Notes: generated by a model from the sequence alone, not told the origin. A stretch of DNA of 64,000 nt from Fagopyrum homotropicum (GCA_033239125.1 BSWB01000001.1:25881501-25945500), one strand, 5' to 3'; shown: positions 35,820 to 49,231, counted from the first letter of the stretch. Made by a program: numbers and translations.

Positions 35820-37349
35820 ATTTTATAAGAAATTACACATCGATCTCAGTTATTATTAATTTAGTATACATGTTATATGTAATTTTTAAATTAAATTTGA
35901 TTATAAATAAAAGTAAAAAAAAGAAATATATTATGTAAATAAATATAGAGTTAAAAAAATTATAGTTAAGAAATCATGAATGTGAGAAAAAAGTAGAATG
36001 AGTTTTGTAACATGATGTGGCGGAGAGAGAGTGTTAAGAGATGAGGTTTAAAACCTAATCATTGTACATGGTCTAAGTGTCTCTTCCACTTGTCTTCGTA
36101 ACTTGACAATGGGGCCCAATGACATTGCAACAAATGATAGCTTTCCTTTCTCAATTCATACTTTTCCGTCGTCTTTTATTATTCTTTTAAACTTCCATTG
36201 TTTATTTTTTTAATTCCTTTTTTCATTTCTCTTTCATCTCTATGTCTTTATTTCCTTCAGCCTAACTTTTACACGAAGGAGAAGAAGAGAACAAAGTTCC
36301 CAATAATGGTGAAGATGAAAATCCTTTTTTGGTTCCGACAAAATCAAAGGATACAAACATACACGAACCCTGATTTAGAAGAAAAACGAGAGAGAAGACC
36401 ACTCAAAGCACTTGGAGGAGGAATCTGAAAGATGTTCCGAAAATCAAAGTCATGGAAGCGGGATTATAGTTCGAAGAAAACCGAGACACATTTTTTTTGT
36501 ATGTTAGTACTTCAAATGTATATATATATATATACTTTTATGTTCTGCATATTTTGATCCGTATTCCTTTGTTCTCAACTCATTCTTTGAGATCTATGTT
36601 TGCATGTCCAGACTTTTGATCTTCCGTTCCGAATTATTGAGCTTTTTTTTTGTCTGAAAAATACGGAATCTTAGCCGATTAAAGATCCTGTAAAACTTAA
36701 CAAAAATATATATATTATGCCCCTTTTTTTTTAGAAATTGTTTAGATGTTTTTTTTTTCAAATTGTTGAAACTATAAAAGGATCTTTTATTGTTTATATA
36801 AATACAAAAGATCTCTTCATATTTTATTTACTTTCAAAACGTATATTAGTTAGAAAAAGATTTTCATGATTCTTCTTTCCTTTTAATTAACCATCACATA
36901 ATACTAAATTTTTTCAAATTTGAAATAGAACATAATCAGTTGAGGGAAAATTGTGAGCTATAAATTAAACGTCAATTGTGATTTCTCTTTACTCTCTATC
37001 GGCTTTAGTTTCTGGCAAAATCGTACAGAGAAGATGAACAAGGTGGGTGATCTTTCTTTTCTTTCAAGGACAAATTTTGTTTGTATATAAATATCCATGA
37101 ATACTTCCTATTGCACTCTTCGTGTAGTTTATTTGTTTACAATCTCGGTTTATACATCCGGTATGCAGTCATCGAAAGTAATTACTATCGAATAATTGCT
37201 AATTTGATGTGACGGTCGAAAGTAATTACTTTCGATCCAACCACGAGTCTTGTATGGTAACAATGGTTCACTACCGATTGGGTGTGGCGGTTGAAAGTAA
37301 TTACTTTCGAGCCGACCACGAGTCTTGTATGGTAAAAGAAGTAAGGGTT
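35820..37349. other. AT-rich spacer; possible promoter and tiny first exon near 36957-37042
   Basis: No recognised gene. A TATA-like CTATAAATTA at 36958-36967 is followed by CT-rich sequence and an ATG at 37034, in the context AAGATGAACAAG then GTGGGT. That could be a nine-base first coding exon with a donor at 37043, but nothing downstream supports it. The element inserted at 37350 may have separated it from the rest. Confidence 0.25.
37208..37335. repeat. Two tandem 53-bp units with a 20-bp palindromic core
   Basis: Units at 37208-37260 and 37283-37335 (75-bp offset) share the core TCGAAAGTAATTACTTTCGA, a perfect palindrome at 37216-37235. A third, damaged core lies at 37174-37189. A similar core (GAAGTAATTACTTC) occurs at about 49833-49846, on the far side of the gene-fragment element. 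Confidence 0.8.
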
Positions 37350-38493
37350 TGTAACACCCCGAATTCTCAGAACTCGGGACATTACTGGTTAGGACCTCAC
37401 AATGGGTCCCGACCTCAGTTTGACAACAATATTACTAGCATCTTGCAACAAGACACAAATAAAGAAAACCGAAATTCATAAAATAGCATTTTTAAGGTAA
37501 TGAATGCAACACTGTCTAGCAGCCTAAAGTACTTAAACAAAAGAAACGAACAACTGTCTTAACCAAAAGAAAGAAAACACAAACACAACCCCAACCCCCA
37601 CTCTAAGGAGTACGGAGACCCGGCTGACCACTACTTCCGGATCACTCAGTTGTTGGTCTAACCTGTGGTAAATCTAAAAACACAACAAGAGGAACCGTTA
37701 GCTAGTTATCTAAATATTAGCAGAATAATAGCAGCACACACACACACATAAAAATATAAACACCCATCATGCTTTCAAACAAGTCCGTTTTATTATCTTG
37801 AGTTAAGTCCTCTTTCACGCTAATGATACTTATTTTGTGACACGAGGGATTCCCAAACCTCGCCTCCGCCCCCGTGTAACCATCAGGAATGGATCCGATG
37901 TATCTCACCTTGTACATGCCTGGTCTGGGTATAGAGAACCTCCCAGTCTCCTGTCAGAGCTGGGCAGTGATGTCACGGCCCGTTATACATACACTTGGGC
38001 CTTAAACATAATAATAATAGTCGTCCTAGCAAGTTATTATTATTAAAAAACGCACATAGCACACACAACCACTACCACTCAACTAATATCCAGAAACTGG
38101 CTAAGTAAGTCGCAAGGACTTACCTGAGTCAAAATACAATCTAACACGTCTCAACCCGTACGTACTCGTGGTAACTCAAACGCCTGTCAAATAAGGCATG
38201 GGTATCAAAATCACATCTCGACGTCCAACCTCATGCGAAGGAATTACGGAAAAAGCTCTCTTATGGTAAAAGACCATTTTACCCTTGGTATCGTAATTTT
38301 TCGAAGTTTAATTTAGAAAACTATCAATTCCCTTTGATAGTTATACTAGTTATAAGTTACACTCCAAAACTTTTCCAAGAACCAAAATCCCTCCTTACTT
38401 CCCTATTATTACTTTACTCTTCCAAACGTATGTATACCTAGGTACCTACTTTAACCTTTACTTCCATTTCATATTAAAACCGTAACCATTCGG

Positions 38494-38584
<91 letters not shown>

Positions 38585-39833
38585 CTATATACATGACATT
38601 TCCGCAACTCCCATTCGTATGAGTAGATTTATATATATATCGATCCACATGTATAACTTTAATTCACTTAGGTATACTTTACTTTCATATAATATATATA
38701 TACGTATATTTATATACTCGGCATAGACAACTCCTATATACACTATACTAACTGATACTTATTTTTATAACTTCCCGCTTCTACTTCTTATAACATATAC
38801 ATGTATACATTGTACTGCATTCATACAATTCCAATATGTATATATATATATATATATACATATCACAGTGTACTTAGCAACTCAACAGTACAACCAACCG
38901 GACTCACCTAGTCACCGACGCTGGTCCAGGAGGGTGCAACGGGGTGCGGCGTCGGCACAGGGTACGGAAACAACAAAAGGCGGCGGCTCACTGGAGGGAA
39001 GATCTGGGCTGGTTCAACACAACAGCCGCAAGAGAGGCAGTTAGCCCAGCGCACCGGAATAGAAGGAGGAAGAAGGATAGGGCAGACGACTCACCTTGTC
39101 ACCGACGCTGGTCTAGGAGGGTGCAACGGCGGCTCACTGGTGGGACTCGCAACGGCTGGGCGCCTTGGTGGTCGCAGCGGCGGCTCGATGGCTGCTAGGG
39201 CATGCAGTCGAGTGTAGCGTGCGTCAAACCGTTGCAGTTCCGGAAATAGAGAAGGAGAGGAGGGAGTGGTACGAGAGGGTAACTTACCTAGGCTGATGTC
39301 GCCGGCGAGCATGGGAGCCGGACGAGCGCGGCGCAGGCACGGTGGCGGCGCTCTAGTAGAAGGCGGAGTGGTGTGGTTCGGCGTCTCTAGTGAAGTACGC
39401 AACAGGCTCCTTTTTTCATTCGACGATTGCGAGGAAGGAGGCAGGCGGCACATACGGTAAGTTAGATTAGGTTTAGTTTAATTAGGTTTTTAATTAAGGT
39501 TTAATGATGGGCTTAGGAAAGTGGGCTGATGGCTTGGGCCTAGGGTTGGCCCAATTGAGCGGTGATCTCATGAAATAAAAGCGGAACCCGTAACTCGTTA
39601 ATTATGTGCGGAAATTATATAATACGGAATTAAATTCCATATTTTATAAATTATTATTATTCTTATTTTAAGTGCGTAATTTATTTCTGGTTAAGAGATT
39701 TCGTCATTTTATGTGAATCTAGGTCACATAAATTGATAGAACAAAACTCGTTTTATTTTATTTATTTATGATTGTCGCATCGGAATTTGGTTAATTTCAG
39801 TTTACCGGAACTTTAAAATTTTCGGTTAATACA
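37350..39833 (-). repeat. Chromovirus copy 2 3' LTR
   Basis: It starts TGTAACACCCCGAATT and ends GGTTAATACA. The polypurine tract complement follows at 39834-39850. It contains a long TA microsatellite (38498-38583). Confidence 0.92.
38498..38583. repeat. TA microsatellite in left LTR
   Basis: About 42 TA units. The equivalent array in the right LTR (46394-46488) is about 10 bp longer, so slippage has changed length since insertion. Confidence 0.95.
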
Positions 39834-40045
39834 TCAGTGCCCTCTTAAAAGAAGTTTCGTCCCGAAACTTAGAATGTTCCTCTTACTCACACATTTCCTC
39901 CGGTATATTTTAGTTTTTTCGACATTTTCATTTTCTACTATGCAACTACTCAACCATAAAACAGACAAGTATCTCAAAAACAGAATCACTCAAAACAATA
40001 TAAAAACTGAAAGGTCAAACAACACAACATCCGAGTACTAACTCG

Positions 40046-42996
40046 TCAAACAGGAGTAACCTCTAACCCCGCAAAGAACTCTGGATAGTTACGCCTAATA
40101 CTCTCCTCAGTCTCCCAAGTGGCCTCATCAGCTCCTCTCCTATTCCACTGGATCCTCAACATAGGTATCTCTTTGGACCGCAGACGTCTAGTACTGCGCT
40201 CCAAGACAGCTACTGGGTACTCTACAAATTTATGGTCAGGCTCAACTGTCAGATCCTCATGGCTGATGACGTGTCTCGGATCCGGGATGTAGTCTCTCAA
40301 CTGAGATACATGAAAGACCGGATGTACACTCTCTAGTCTCGGCGGTAGTGCTAGTCTGTAGGCCACCTCTCCAACTCTCTCCAAGATCTCAAAAGGTCCG
40401 ACATATCGGGGACTTAGCTTCCCCTTAATGTCGAAACGCCTGACCCCTCTCGTAGGTGACACTCTCAGCCACACCTGAGCACCCACTCTAAACTCCAAAG
40501 GTCGACGCCTTTTGTCGGCATAGGACTTCTGACGACTCTGAGCTGCTAACATCCGCTCTCGGACTAGGGCAATCCGAGCGATGTCATCCTGTATCTGATC
40601 TGGAGCTACTCAATCAACTCTGCTGGGCTCATCCCAAAATAATGGTTACGACATCTCCGCCCGTACAAAGCCTCATAAGGAGCCATCCCAATAGACGCGT
40701 GCCAGCTATTATTATACGAAAACTCTACTAGTGGGAGATGATCTGGCCATACCTGTCCCCAATCTAGTACACACGCCCTAAGCATGTCCTCTAAGGTCTA
40801 AATGGTCCTCTCAGACTGTCCGTCTGTCTGTGGGTGGTAGGCGGTAGTAAAGTGGAGACTCGTTCCCAAGGCAGTATGTACCTTCTGCCAAAATCTCGAG
40901 GTAAAACGTCCATCCCTGTCAGAGACGATAGTCCTCGGTACTCCATGGAGTCTCACAATGTGTCTGGTGAACTCCTCAGCCAGACGACTCACCGGCCACG
41001 TTTCCTTGATCGGAATGAAACGTGCGGTCTTCGTTAGACGGTCTACCACTACCCAAATAGCATCAAATCCTCTGCTGAGTCTCAAACCTGTGACAAAATC
41101 CATAGATATATCCTCCCACTTCCACTGTGGTACTGGAAGTGGGTGGAGCTCTCCTCCAGACCTACGGTGCTCAATCTTGAACTGTTGGAAGGTCGCGCAC
41201 TGAGCTACATACCGAGTCACATCGGGCTTCAAACTACCCCACCAGAAGGACCGTCTCACATCCTTGTACATCTTACTCGCTCCAGGATGTACTGAGTATG
41301 GGGTAGCATGAGATTCACCTAGTATCCTCTGTCTCAACTCACTGTCCGACGGCACACAAACGCGGTCCTGACGTCTCATCACTCCATCTGCACCAATAGT
41401 AAACTGTGGGGCCTCATCTCGAGACATCCTGTCTCGGATCCTGATCAAAGTAAGGCAAGTCTCCTGCTTCTGTCGGATCTCATCCAACAGATCAGGAAGT
41501 AACTCCATGGTAGCCAACTGACCATCAGTATCGGGAAACTGAATCTCTATCTCCAACCAAGCCAAGTCCCTCTGCAACTGTGGTTGTACTGTCAACCAGG
41601 CTATCGCCCTCTCCCTAGGTGTCTTCCGGCTCAAAGCATCAGCTACCACATTCGCCTTTCCGGGGTGGTAAAGGATCTCAAGGTCGAAGTCCTTGATCAA
41701 CTATAACCACCGCCTCTGGCAGTTATTCAACTCTCTTTGAGTGAATATGTACTTCAGACTCTTATGGTCTGTAAAGATCTGACAGGTTGCCCCATAAAGA
41801 TAGTGTCGCCAGATCTTAAGAGCATGGACTACTGCAGCCAACTCTAGATCATGTGTGGGGTAGTTCTCCTCATACGTCTTCAACTGTCGAGACGCATAGG
41901 CTATGACCTTACCCCTCTGCATCAAAACACACCCCAAGCCCAGCTTGGATGCATCACTGTATACCACAAAGTCATCCGTACCCTCAGGTTGTGCCAAAAT
42001 CGGAGCGGATGTCAATCTCCTCTTCAGCTCCTCAAAACTCTGCTGACACGGCTCAGACCAGACAAACCGAGTGGTCTTCCTCAGAAGACAAGTAAGTGGT
42101 CGGGCAATCAAAGAGAACCCTTCCACAAACCGGAGGTAGTTACCTGCTAAACTTAGAAAGCTGCGAACCTCCTTAACATTCTTAGGAGGTTGCCAAGAAG
42201 ATACTGACTCGATCTTCGCCGGATCGACCTTAATACCCTCAACAGTCACCACGTGACCTAAGAAAGCCACCTCTGACATCCAAAACTCACACTTGGATAG
42301 CTTAGCATACAACTGGCTATCCTGTAGAATCTGCAGTACTGTCCTCAAGTGTCCGACATGCTCCTCTCGACTCCTAGAGTAGACTAGGATGTCGTCAATG
42401 AAGACCACTACAAACTGGTCTAAGAAGTCAATGAATATCCCATTCATCAACTCCATGAACACCGCTGGTGCATTAGTGACCCCAAATGGCATCACTACGA
42501 ACTCATAATGACCATACCTAGTCCGGAATGCCGTCTTAGGTATGTCCTGATCTCTCACCCTCAACTGGTGGTAACCTGACCTCAAGTCTATCCTCGAGAA
42601 CACATACGCTCCATGCAACTGGTCCAACAGATCATCTATGCGCGGCAGTGGGTATTTGTTCTTGATGGTTACCTTGTTCAGCTCTCTGTAGTCTATGCAC
42701 AGCCTCATCGATCCGTCCTTCTTCTTCACAAACAACACTGGCGCACCCCAAGGAGACACACTAGGGCGTATGAAACCCTTCTCTGCTAGCTCCTTTAACT
42801 GCTTCTTCAGCTCAAGCAGCTCTATAGGTGCCATACGGTACGGAGCCTTCGAGATCGGTCTCGTGCCCGGCTCCAAGTCAATGCTGAAATCAACGCTCCT
42901 CTGTGGGGGTAATCCTGGCAGGTCGTCGCTGAATACCTCTACAAACTCGCATGCAACAGGTATCTCCTCTATAGTCAGGCTCTTGCTTTCCTTCAT
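40046..42996 (-). pseudogene. Chromovirus copy 2 RT-RNase H-integrase-chromodomain
   Basis: Frames 42996-41701 and 41700-40798 are contiguous and in phase. They carry RT (KKKDGSMRLCIDYRELN, FIDDIL), RNase H (VYSDASKLGLG), the integrase HHCC region, MDFVTGLR, VSDRDGRF and YHPQTDGQSERTI. A TAG (41701-41703, from a Glu codon) and a TAG at 40798 (from CAG) interrupt it. A one-base loss near 40650 shifts the frame into 40552-40046, which holds GPFEILERV, a VHPVFHVSQLR block and the chromodomain-like tail (LRIQWNRRGADEATWE). The YIDD of copy 1 is FIDD here. The chromodomain is thought to steer integration to heterochromatin in this group. Confidence 0.9.
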
Positions 42997-43005
42997 GGCA
43001 TAACA

Positions 43006-44973
43006 CTAGAAGGCTTCGCAACCCTGTGCTATCAGTCTCGCTGCTCTCACTGCACTGATAACTGTGCCTGACTTTCCGAGGTCCCAACCTCGGAATATTA
43101 CTCTATGGCCCTCCTCTGTGGCAATGGTCACTGTCCTCCTACCAATGTCTAAGACTGCTCCGTGTTTCCTCATCCACTCTATCCCTAAAATGATATCCTC
43201 ATGAGCTAAGGGCATGACTAGAAAATTGACTAGCCAATCTTGATCTCCCATGCGAACAGGACATCCAAAGATCTCTCTAGTCCCTCTTACCTTACTCCCA
43301 TCAGGTAAGCCTATCATAAAAGGTATCCCCTCTACAGTAGCTAAGGACAATCTATTTACGCATGCATCAGATATGAAGGAATGTGTAGCACCTGTATCAA
43401 ATAAAACTCGTACAGGTAAGTCATGAATCTGGATCGTACCTGTGGCAGTCGGTGCATCTGGCTGATCAGCATCTCTCAACTCAAATACTCGGGCCTGAGC
43501 TCCTCTAGTATCAGCTACACTACCACGTCCTCTGCCCCGACCTGATCCTTGCATAGAACTCTGTGATGGTGTGTGTCTTGGAGCCCTGTAAGACTGCTGC
43601 TGACCAGGAGCTCGGTACTGCTGCTGCTGACTCTGAGCTCGGTACTGTGGCGGTCTCTGTACACTCCCTGATAAGCCTGCAGGAGAAGAACCCTGCTGGG
43701 ATGGAGCCTTGCCCTGACGGTAGAATGCAGCTCTATGTCCACCCTTACCGCACTGGAAGCAAGTCACTGCTGGCTTCGTGCAGTTCGATCGGATGTGTCC
43801 ATAGCCACTGCAGTTACGGCACTGTAAGCCACCAGTTGAAGTCTGATCAGTAGCTGTATGGCTATGTCGCCCCTGAGTCTGTCCCCGTCCAAAAACAGCT
43901 ACTCCTTAACTACCACTAGCATAACCTGTCCTCTGCCGCTTATCCGGCCTGTCTGACTGAGCAGCTCTCCTCGACACTGGTCTGTCTCTCTCACAAGCAG
44001 ACGCTCTATCTTGATAGTTTGACAAAGTCTCACAGCGGAATCCTGCCAGATAGGAACGAGTGCTCTCTCTCAATCTCCTCGAAAAAAGATATACATGCTG
44101 CTCCTCAAGAGGTGCAGCTGGTCCAAGCAGTGTCAGTTCCTTCTGGAACTTCTTGGCAGCAGCAATCGGAATGTCCTCAAATCCTGCCTCAATGAAGTCC
44201 TGGAATCTCTCTCTCCTCAACGAGACAGGGCAGTATCTGTCTCTAACAATGCTCCTCATCTGCTCCCAACTGGTGACTCGACTACGCATGGTCCGCCACC
44301 AGGAATGAGCATCTCCAGTGAAGCAGGTCTGCATCAAATCCACCTGCCGATCCTCTGGGCAACGTAGTGCCTCTAACGCAGTGTCTACCTGTCCAATCCA
44401 ATGCTCCACCTCCAATCCTATCTCTCCACTATATAAGGGGATCTTCTGAGAGTTGAAAGCCTTCAACCACTCATCCGGCCTCGGTGCTCTAGCCCCAGTA
44501 GGAGCTCTATCAGCCACAACCCTCCTATCAAGTACAGCTGGCACCTGAGGTACTCTCTGTGTCACCTGGACAGATCTAGCCGGTACTGGTGGTACTTGGG
44601 TAAGTCTCTCTGTCCTAGCAGCCTCCTCCATACGCTCAACGTATGCTCGGTACTCTTTGTACTCAGTCGCTCCAATGGAAACACGCCCTGACTCCGTCGA
44701 ACGTACTCTTTGTGCTCCAGACCTAGCAACGGTCTCATTCCTGACCTCATGACCTACACTCTCAGCTACCTCCTCCACTCCAGCCTCTGGCATGATCATT
44801 GCTGGTGGATCCTCTCGAGGAGCTCGACCTCGGCCTCGGACTAGTGGAGGTCTACCTCCACGGCCGCGTCCTCTAACTATAGGGGTCCCATCTCCCCTAC
44901 CTGGTCCAGCTGGAGGGAGAGGTGGACGACCCCTACCTCAACCAGTAGCTAGCGTAGCTCTAGTACGTGTCAT
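43006..44973 (-). pseudogene. Chromovirus copy 2 gag-protease
   Basis: The ATG at 44973-44971 starts MTRTRATLATG, about 260 bp after the primer site. One TGA sits near codon 12 where CGA (Arg) would fit the RGRG context. The N-terminus is Arg/Gly/Pro rich, followed by a Retrotrans_gag-like core (LYSGEIGLEVEHWIG, FTGDAHSWWRTM, RRERFQDFIEAGFEDIP). A second stop is at 43906. The first knuckle CRNCSGYGHIRSNC is intact; the second lacks its last Cys (CFQCGKGGHRAAFY). Protease has LFDTGATHSFISDA. A final TAG (43006-43008) separates it from RT and is shared with copy 1. Confidence 0.9.
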
Positions 44974-45234
44974 CTGCGCGAGGAATAATAACTATAATTA
45001 CTACTAGCTAAAAGTACAAAAAGTCCATCTACCGTAAAACCTAAAGTCCATACTAAGCATATTGAGATCCGCGGTAGTAGTGGTGGTCAGCCGTACTTTT
45101 CTATTCCCAGCCAGACTATGCATGCATTTAAAACCCAAAAATTTTCTTTTTAAAACTCAGACCCCTTTTTGGGTTCTGCTTAAAACTTATTCGGTCTTTC
45201 AAAAGATTTCAAGTGCCATTGTTGCCAACCTAGA

Positions 45235-45246
45235 GCTCTGATACCA
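45235..45246 (-). promoter_or_regulatory. Chromovirus copy 2 primer-binding site
   Basis: The minus strand reads TGGTATCAGAGC, a perfect initiator-Met tRNA primer site. It lies three bases from the 5' LTR end. Confidence 0.95.
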
Positions 45247-45249
45247 TGT

Positions 45250-46390
45250 TGTAACACCCCGAATTCTCAGAACTCGGGACATTACTGGTTAGGACCTCAC
45301 AATGGGTCCCGACCTCAGTTTGACAACAATATTACTAGCATCTTGCAACAAGACACAAATAAAGAAAACCGAAATTCATAAAATAGCATTTTTAAGGTAA
45401 TGAATGCAACACTGTCTAGTAGCCTAAAGTACTTAAACAAAAGAAATGAACAACTGTCTTAACCAAAAGAAAGAAAAGACAAACACAACCCCAACCCCCA
45501 CTCTAAGGAGTACGGAGACCCGGCTGACCACTACTTCCGGATCACTCAGCTGCTGGTCTAACCTGTGGTAAATCTAAAAACACAACAAGAGGAACCGTTA
45601 GCTAGTTATCTAAATATTAGCAGAATAATAGCAGCACACACACACACATAAAAATATAAACACCCATCATGCTTTCAAACAAGTCCGTTTTATTATCTTG
45701 AGTGAAGTCCTCTTTCACGCTAATGATACTTATTTTGTGACACGAGGGATTCCCAAACCTCGCCTCCGCCCCCGTGTAATCATCAGGAATGGATCCGATG
45801 CATCTCACCTTGTACCTGCCTGGTCTGGGTATAGAGAACCTCCCAGTCTCCTGTCAGAGCTGGGCAGTGATGTCACGGCCCGTTATACATACACTTGGGC
45901 CTTAAACATAATAATAACAGTCGTCCTAGCAAGTTACTATTATTAAAACACGCACATAGCACACACAACCACTATCACTCAACTAATATCTAGAAACTAG
46001 CTAAGTAAGTCGCAAGGACTTACCGTCAAAATACACTCTAACACGTCTCAACCCGTCCGTACTCGTGGTAACTCAAACGCATGTCAAATAAGGCATGGGT
46101 ATCAAAATCACATCTCGACGTCCAACCTCATGCGAAGGAATTACGGAAAAAGCTCTCTTATGGTAAAAGACCATTTTACCCTTGGTATCGTAATTTCTCG
46201 AAGTTTAATTTAGAAAACTATCAATTCCCTTTGATAGTTATACCACTTATAAGTTACACTCTAAAACTTTTCCAAGAACCAAAATCCCTCCTTACTTCCC
46301 TATTATTACTTTACTCTTCCAAACGTATGTATACCTAGGTACCTACTTTAACCTTTACTTCCATTTCATATTAAAACCGTAACCATTCGG

Positions 46391-46489
<99 letters not shown>

Positions 46490-47738
46490 CTATATACATG
46501 ACATTTCCGCAACTCCCATTCGTATGAGTAGATTTATATATATATCGATCCACATGTATAACTTTAATTCACTTAGGTATACTTTACTTTCATATAATAT
46601 ATATATATATATATACGTATATTTATATACTCGGCATACACAACTCCTATATACACTATACTAACTAATACTTATTTTTATAACTTCCCACTTCTACTTC
46701 TTATCACATATACATGTATACATTGTACTGCATTCATACAATTCCAATATGTATATATATATACATATCACAGTGTACTTAGCAACTCAACAGTACAACC
46801 AACCGGATTCACCTAGTCACCGACGTTGGTCCAGGAGGGTGCAACGGGGTGCGGCGTCGGCACAGGGTACGGAAACAGCAGAAGGCGGCGGCTCACTGGC
46901 CGGAAGATCTGGGCTGGTTCAACACAGCAGCCGCAAGAGAGGCAGTTAGCCCAGCGCACCGGAATAGAAGGAGGAAGAAGGATAGGGCGGACGACTCACC
47001 TTGTCACCGATGCTGGTCCAGGAGGGTGCAACGGCGGCTCACTGGTGGGACTCGCAACGGCTGGGCGCCTTGGTGGTCGCAGCGGCGGCTCGATGGCTGC
47101 TAGGGCCTGCAGTCGAGTGTAGCGTGCGTCAAACCGTTACAGTTCCGGAAATAGAGAAGGAGAGGAGGGAGTGGTACGAGAGGGTAACTTACCTAGGTTG
47201 ATGTCGCCGGCAAGCAGGGGAGGCGGACGAGCGCGGCGCAGGCACGGTGGCGGCGCTCCGGTGGAAGGCGGAGTGGTGTGGTTCGGCATCTCCAGTGAAG
47301 TGCGCAACAGGCTCCTTCTTTCGTTCGACGATTGCGAGGAAGGAGGCAGGCGGCACATACGGTAAGTTAGATTAGGGTTAGTTTAATTAGGTTTTTAATT
47401 AAGGTTTAATGATGGGCTTAGGAAAGTGGGCTGATGGCTTGGGCCTAGGGTTGGCCCAATTGAGCGGTGATCTCATGAAATAAAAGCGGAACCCGTAACT
47501 CGTAAATTATGTGCAGAAATTATATAATACGGAATTAAATTCCGTATTTTATAAATTATTATTATTCTTATTTTAAGTGCGTAATTTATTTCCGGTTAAG
47601 AGATTTCGTCATTTTATGTGAATCTAGGTCACATAAATTGATAGAACAAAATTCGTTTTATTTTATTTATTTATGATTGTCGCATCGGAATTTGGTTAAT
47701 TTTAGTTTACCGGAACTTTAAAATTTTCGGTTATTACA
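45250..47738 (-). repeat. Chromovirus copy 2 5' LTR
   Basis: A 2489-bp LTR with TG and CA ends, near-identical to 37350-39833. It contains the TA microsatellite at 46394-46488 and GC-rich sequence (46840-47360) with incidental open frames on both strands. Confidence 0.93.
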
Positions 47739-47939
47739 GGGTTAATTTGATAACTAGACCCTTTTGAGTTTTGTATCTAGTAAGTAGGCTTTTTTTATTA
47801 TTTTTTATTAGGTTAATGTACCCCTATACTTTTTACCGTTCAAATCTCCAGAATTATATTTTTTCTTCTCCTCTCTTTTGTTCTTCTCCGCCGCCCCTCC
47901 TCATCTCCCTTACTTCTTCTTTTTTCTCGTAAATCTTAG

Positions 47940-48043
47940 AATGTTTTGGAAACCGAATGGGTGGACGAAGATGAACCCGACGTTTACATCACCATCAAAG
48001 CCTTGCCTGGAGGAAAGAGGGAGCTCAGACGCGTAAGATTTAG
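47940..48043 (+). pseudogene. BRX-domain exon fragment
   Basis: A 104-bp block between an AG acceptor (47938-47939, after a T-rich tract) and a GT donor (48044-48045) encodes TEWVDEDEPDVYITIKALPG then GKRELRRVRF. This is the start of the BRX domain found in BREVIS RADIX and PRAF-type plant signalling proteins. The exon ends AG in phase 2, which would make the Ser of the family RVRFS motif with the next exon. No other BRX exon is present nearby. This is therefore a fragment, probably carried by the surrounding element. It could be part of a chimeric transcript. Confidence 0.75.
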
Positions 48044-48186
48044 GTAAATTGTGATCTCAAATTGTGCATCATATTTTCATTGTTATACGAATGATAAGTT
48101 GAGGGGATCCACAGACGGTGTTGTACTCATAGGTTTATCATTACTTAGTAGTCGTCCCCCAAATTCGTCTTTCTCCCCAATCGTCC

Positions 48187-48324
48187 ATGGCAGAAGAAGA
48201 GATAATCATGGAAGTAGAAGTTGTCAAAGCTGTCTATAACGAAGACTGTACTTTCCTTTCCATTTTCCTTCCTCACCTTCTACTGCAAATCAAGCCTCGA
48301 ACCGTTGACGACTCTTCTATCCAG
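48187..48324 (+). pseudogene. RWD-domain first exon, RNF25-like ubiquitin ligase fragment
   Basis: An ATG at 48187 opens 46 codons (MAEEEIIMEVEVVKAVYNED and onward to IKPRTVDDSSIQ) ending exactly at a GT donor (48325). The pattern of acidic start, E-V-AVY-ED-C and H-L-IKPRT matches the N-terminal RWD domain of plant RNF25-type E3 ligases. RWD domains mediate protein contacts in ubiquitin ligases and GCN2-type kinases. The following RWD exons and the RING domain are not visible downstream. It lies 143 bp after the BRX exon on the same strand. Most likely a captured first exon with part of its 5' UTR; a truncated real gene is the alternative. Confidence 0.65.
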
Positions 48325-49231
48325 GTTTCTCCTCTCCTCTTTCAATCAATTTTCCATGGTTTTGTTTTGGTTGCTTTCCGATTATGTATTTTTCCGTGGC
48401 GTTTTCCAGTTGCTAATAAGCTGACGATTGTCTAACTTCGATTCGATTTTGCATTATTTATAATCGTGGTTATGTTGTCCAAATTGTGTGGTAGGAGAGT
48501 TACCAAGTTGTTAAGGGGATGACATATCGTGTTTGTAATGTATCCACCTCTAGGTCTGTTGGTCTACCATAAGCTGTAAACTTTAATCGGTGATCGATCG
48601 TTGTTTGTGTTAGCATTTCTAACTAGTATTTGTATGAGCATATACAAAATGAGGTGTTGTTGGCATTTCCAAACCGATCCTTGCTTTTGACATGATATGT
48701 GAATTTGGAGAGTTCCTTGGATATTCGGACGCTCAAAACCTAAAAAAGGGGTTAAAGTTTTCAGCAACTGTTGCAAGTTTATTAATTCTTCTAAACCGGT
48801 TTTCTGGACAAGCTGTCTATAGTGACTTCAGTGTAGAGATAAATTTTACTATCACTTTTTCTATAGTCTAGAGTTTGATGAAAACATGTGAAATAAAATG
48901 TTGTTTAAATTTTATTTCCAGATATTGTATTGGTAATCATATAACTTCTAAACATGATGCATTTAGTTGTCAATTTTGCACCACTCATTTTGTAAACTTT
49001 GTGTCATTTATGGCAACCAGAGCTTGTTGTGTTGTTGTATTGGAATAAGGTTGTTTATTTTCATTTCTTTTTACTCTAGTATTGTTGAACATGTTCTCAT
49101 TTTCGTTTCTTTTTACTTTGTAGGAGATGAAGAGCTTGTAGAAGATGGTGAAGCTTATTTCAGGAAATCAAATATAGGCCTAGAACTATTAAGTGTTATA
49201 CCTATTTTTCTTCAGTTGCCTAGGGTTTTCT

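Larger units (their letters stand above)
37350..47738 (-). mobile_element. Complete Ty3/gypsy chromovirus, minus strand (copy 2), 10.4 kb
   Basis: LTRs at 37350-39833 (2484 bp) and 45250-47738 (2489 bp) are nearly identical apart from a TA microsatellite. They flank a gag-pol region on the minus strand. Target duplication GGGTT is present at 37345-37349 and 47739-47743. A perfect initiator-Met primer site lies by the right LTR. The coding region is one frame from 44973 to 40798, broken by a few stops, with one frameshift in integrase. It is much better preserved than copy 1. It has landed at the left edge of the gene-fragment element at 47.7-49.9 kb. Confidence 0.96.

Noticed and set aside
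38944..39460. GC-rich open frames on both strands at 38944-39460 and 46749-47365
   Set aside because: They are the same LTR sequence in two copies, overlap on opposite strands and lack motifs.
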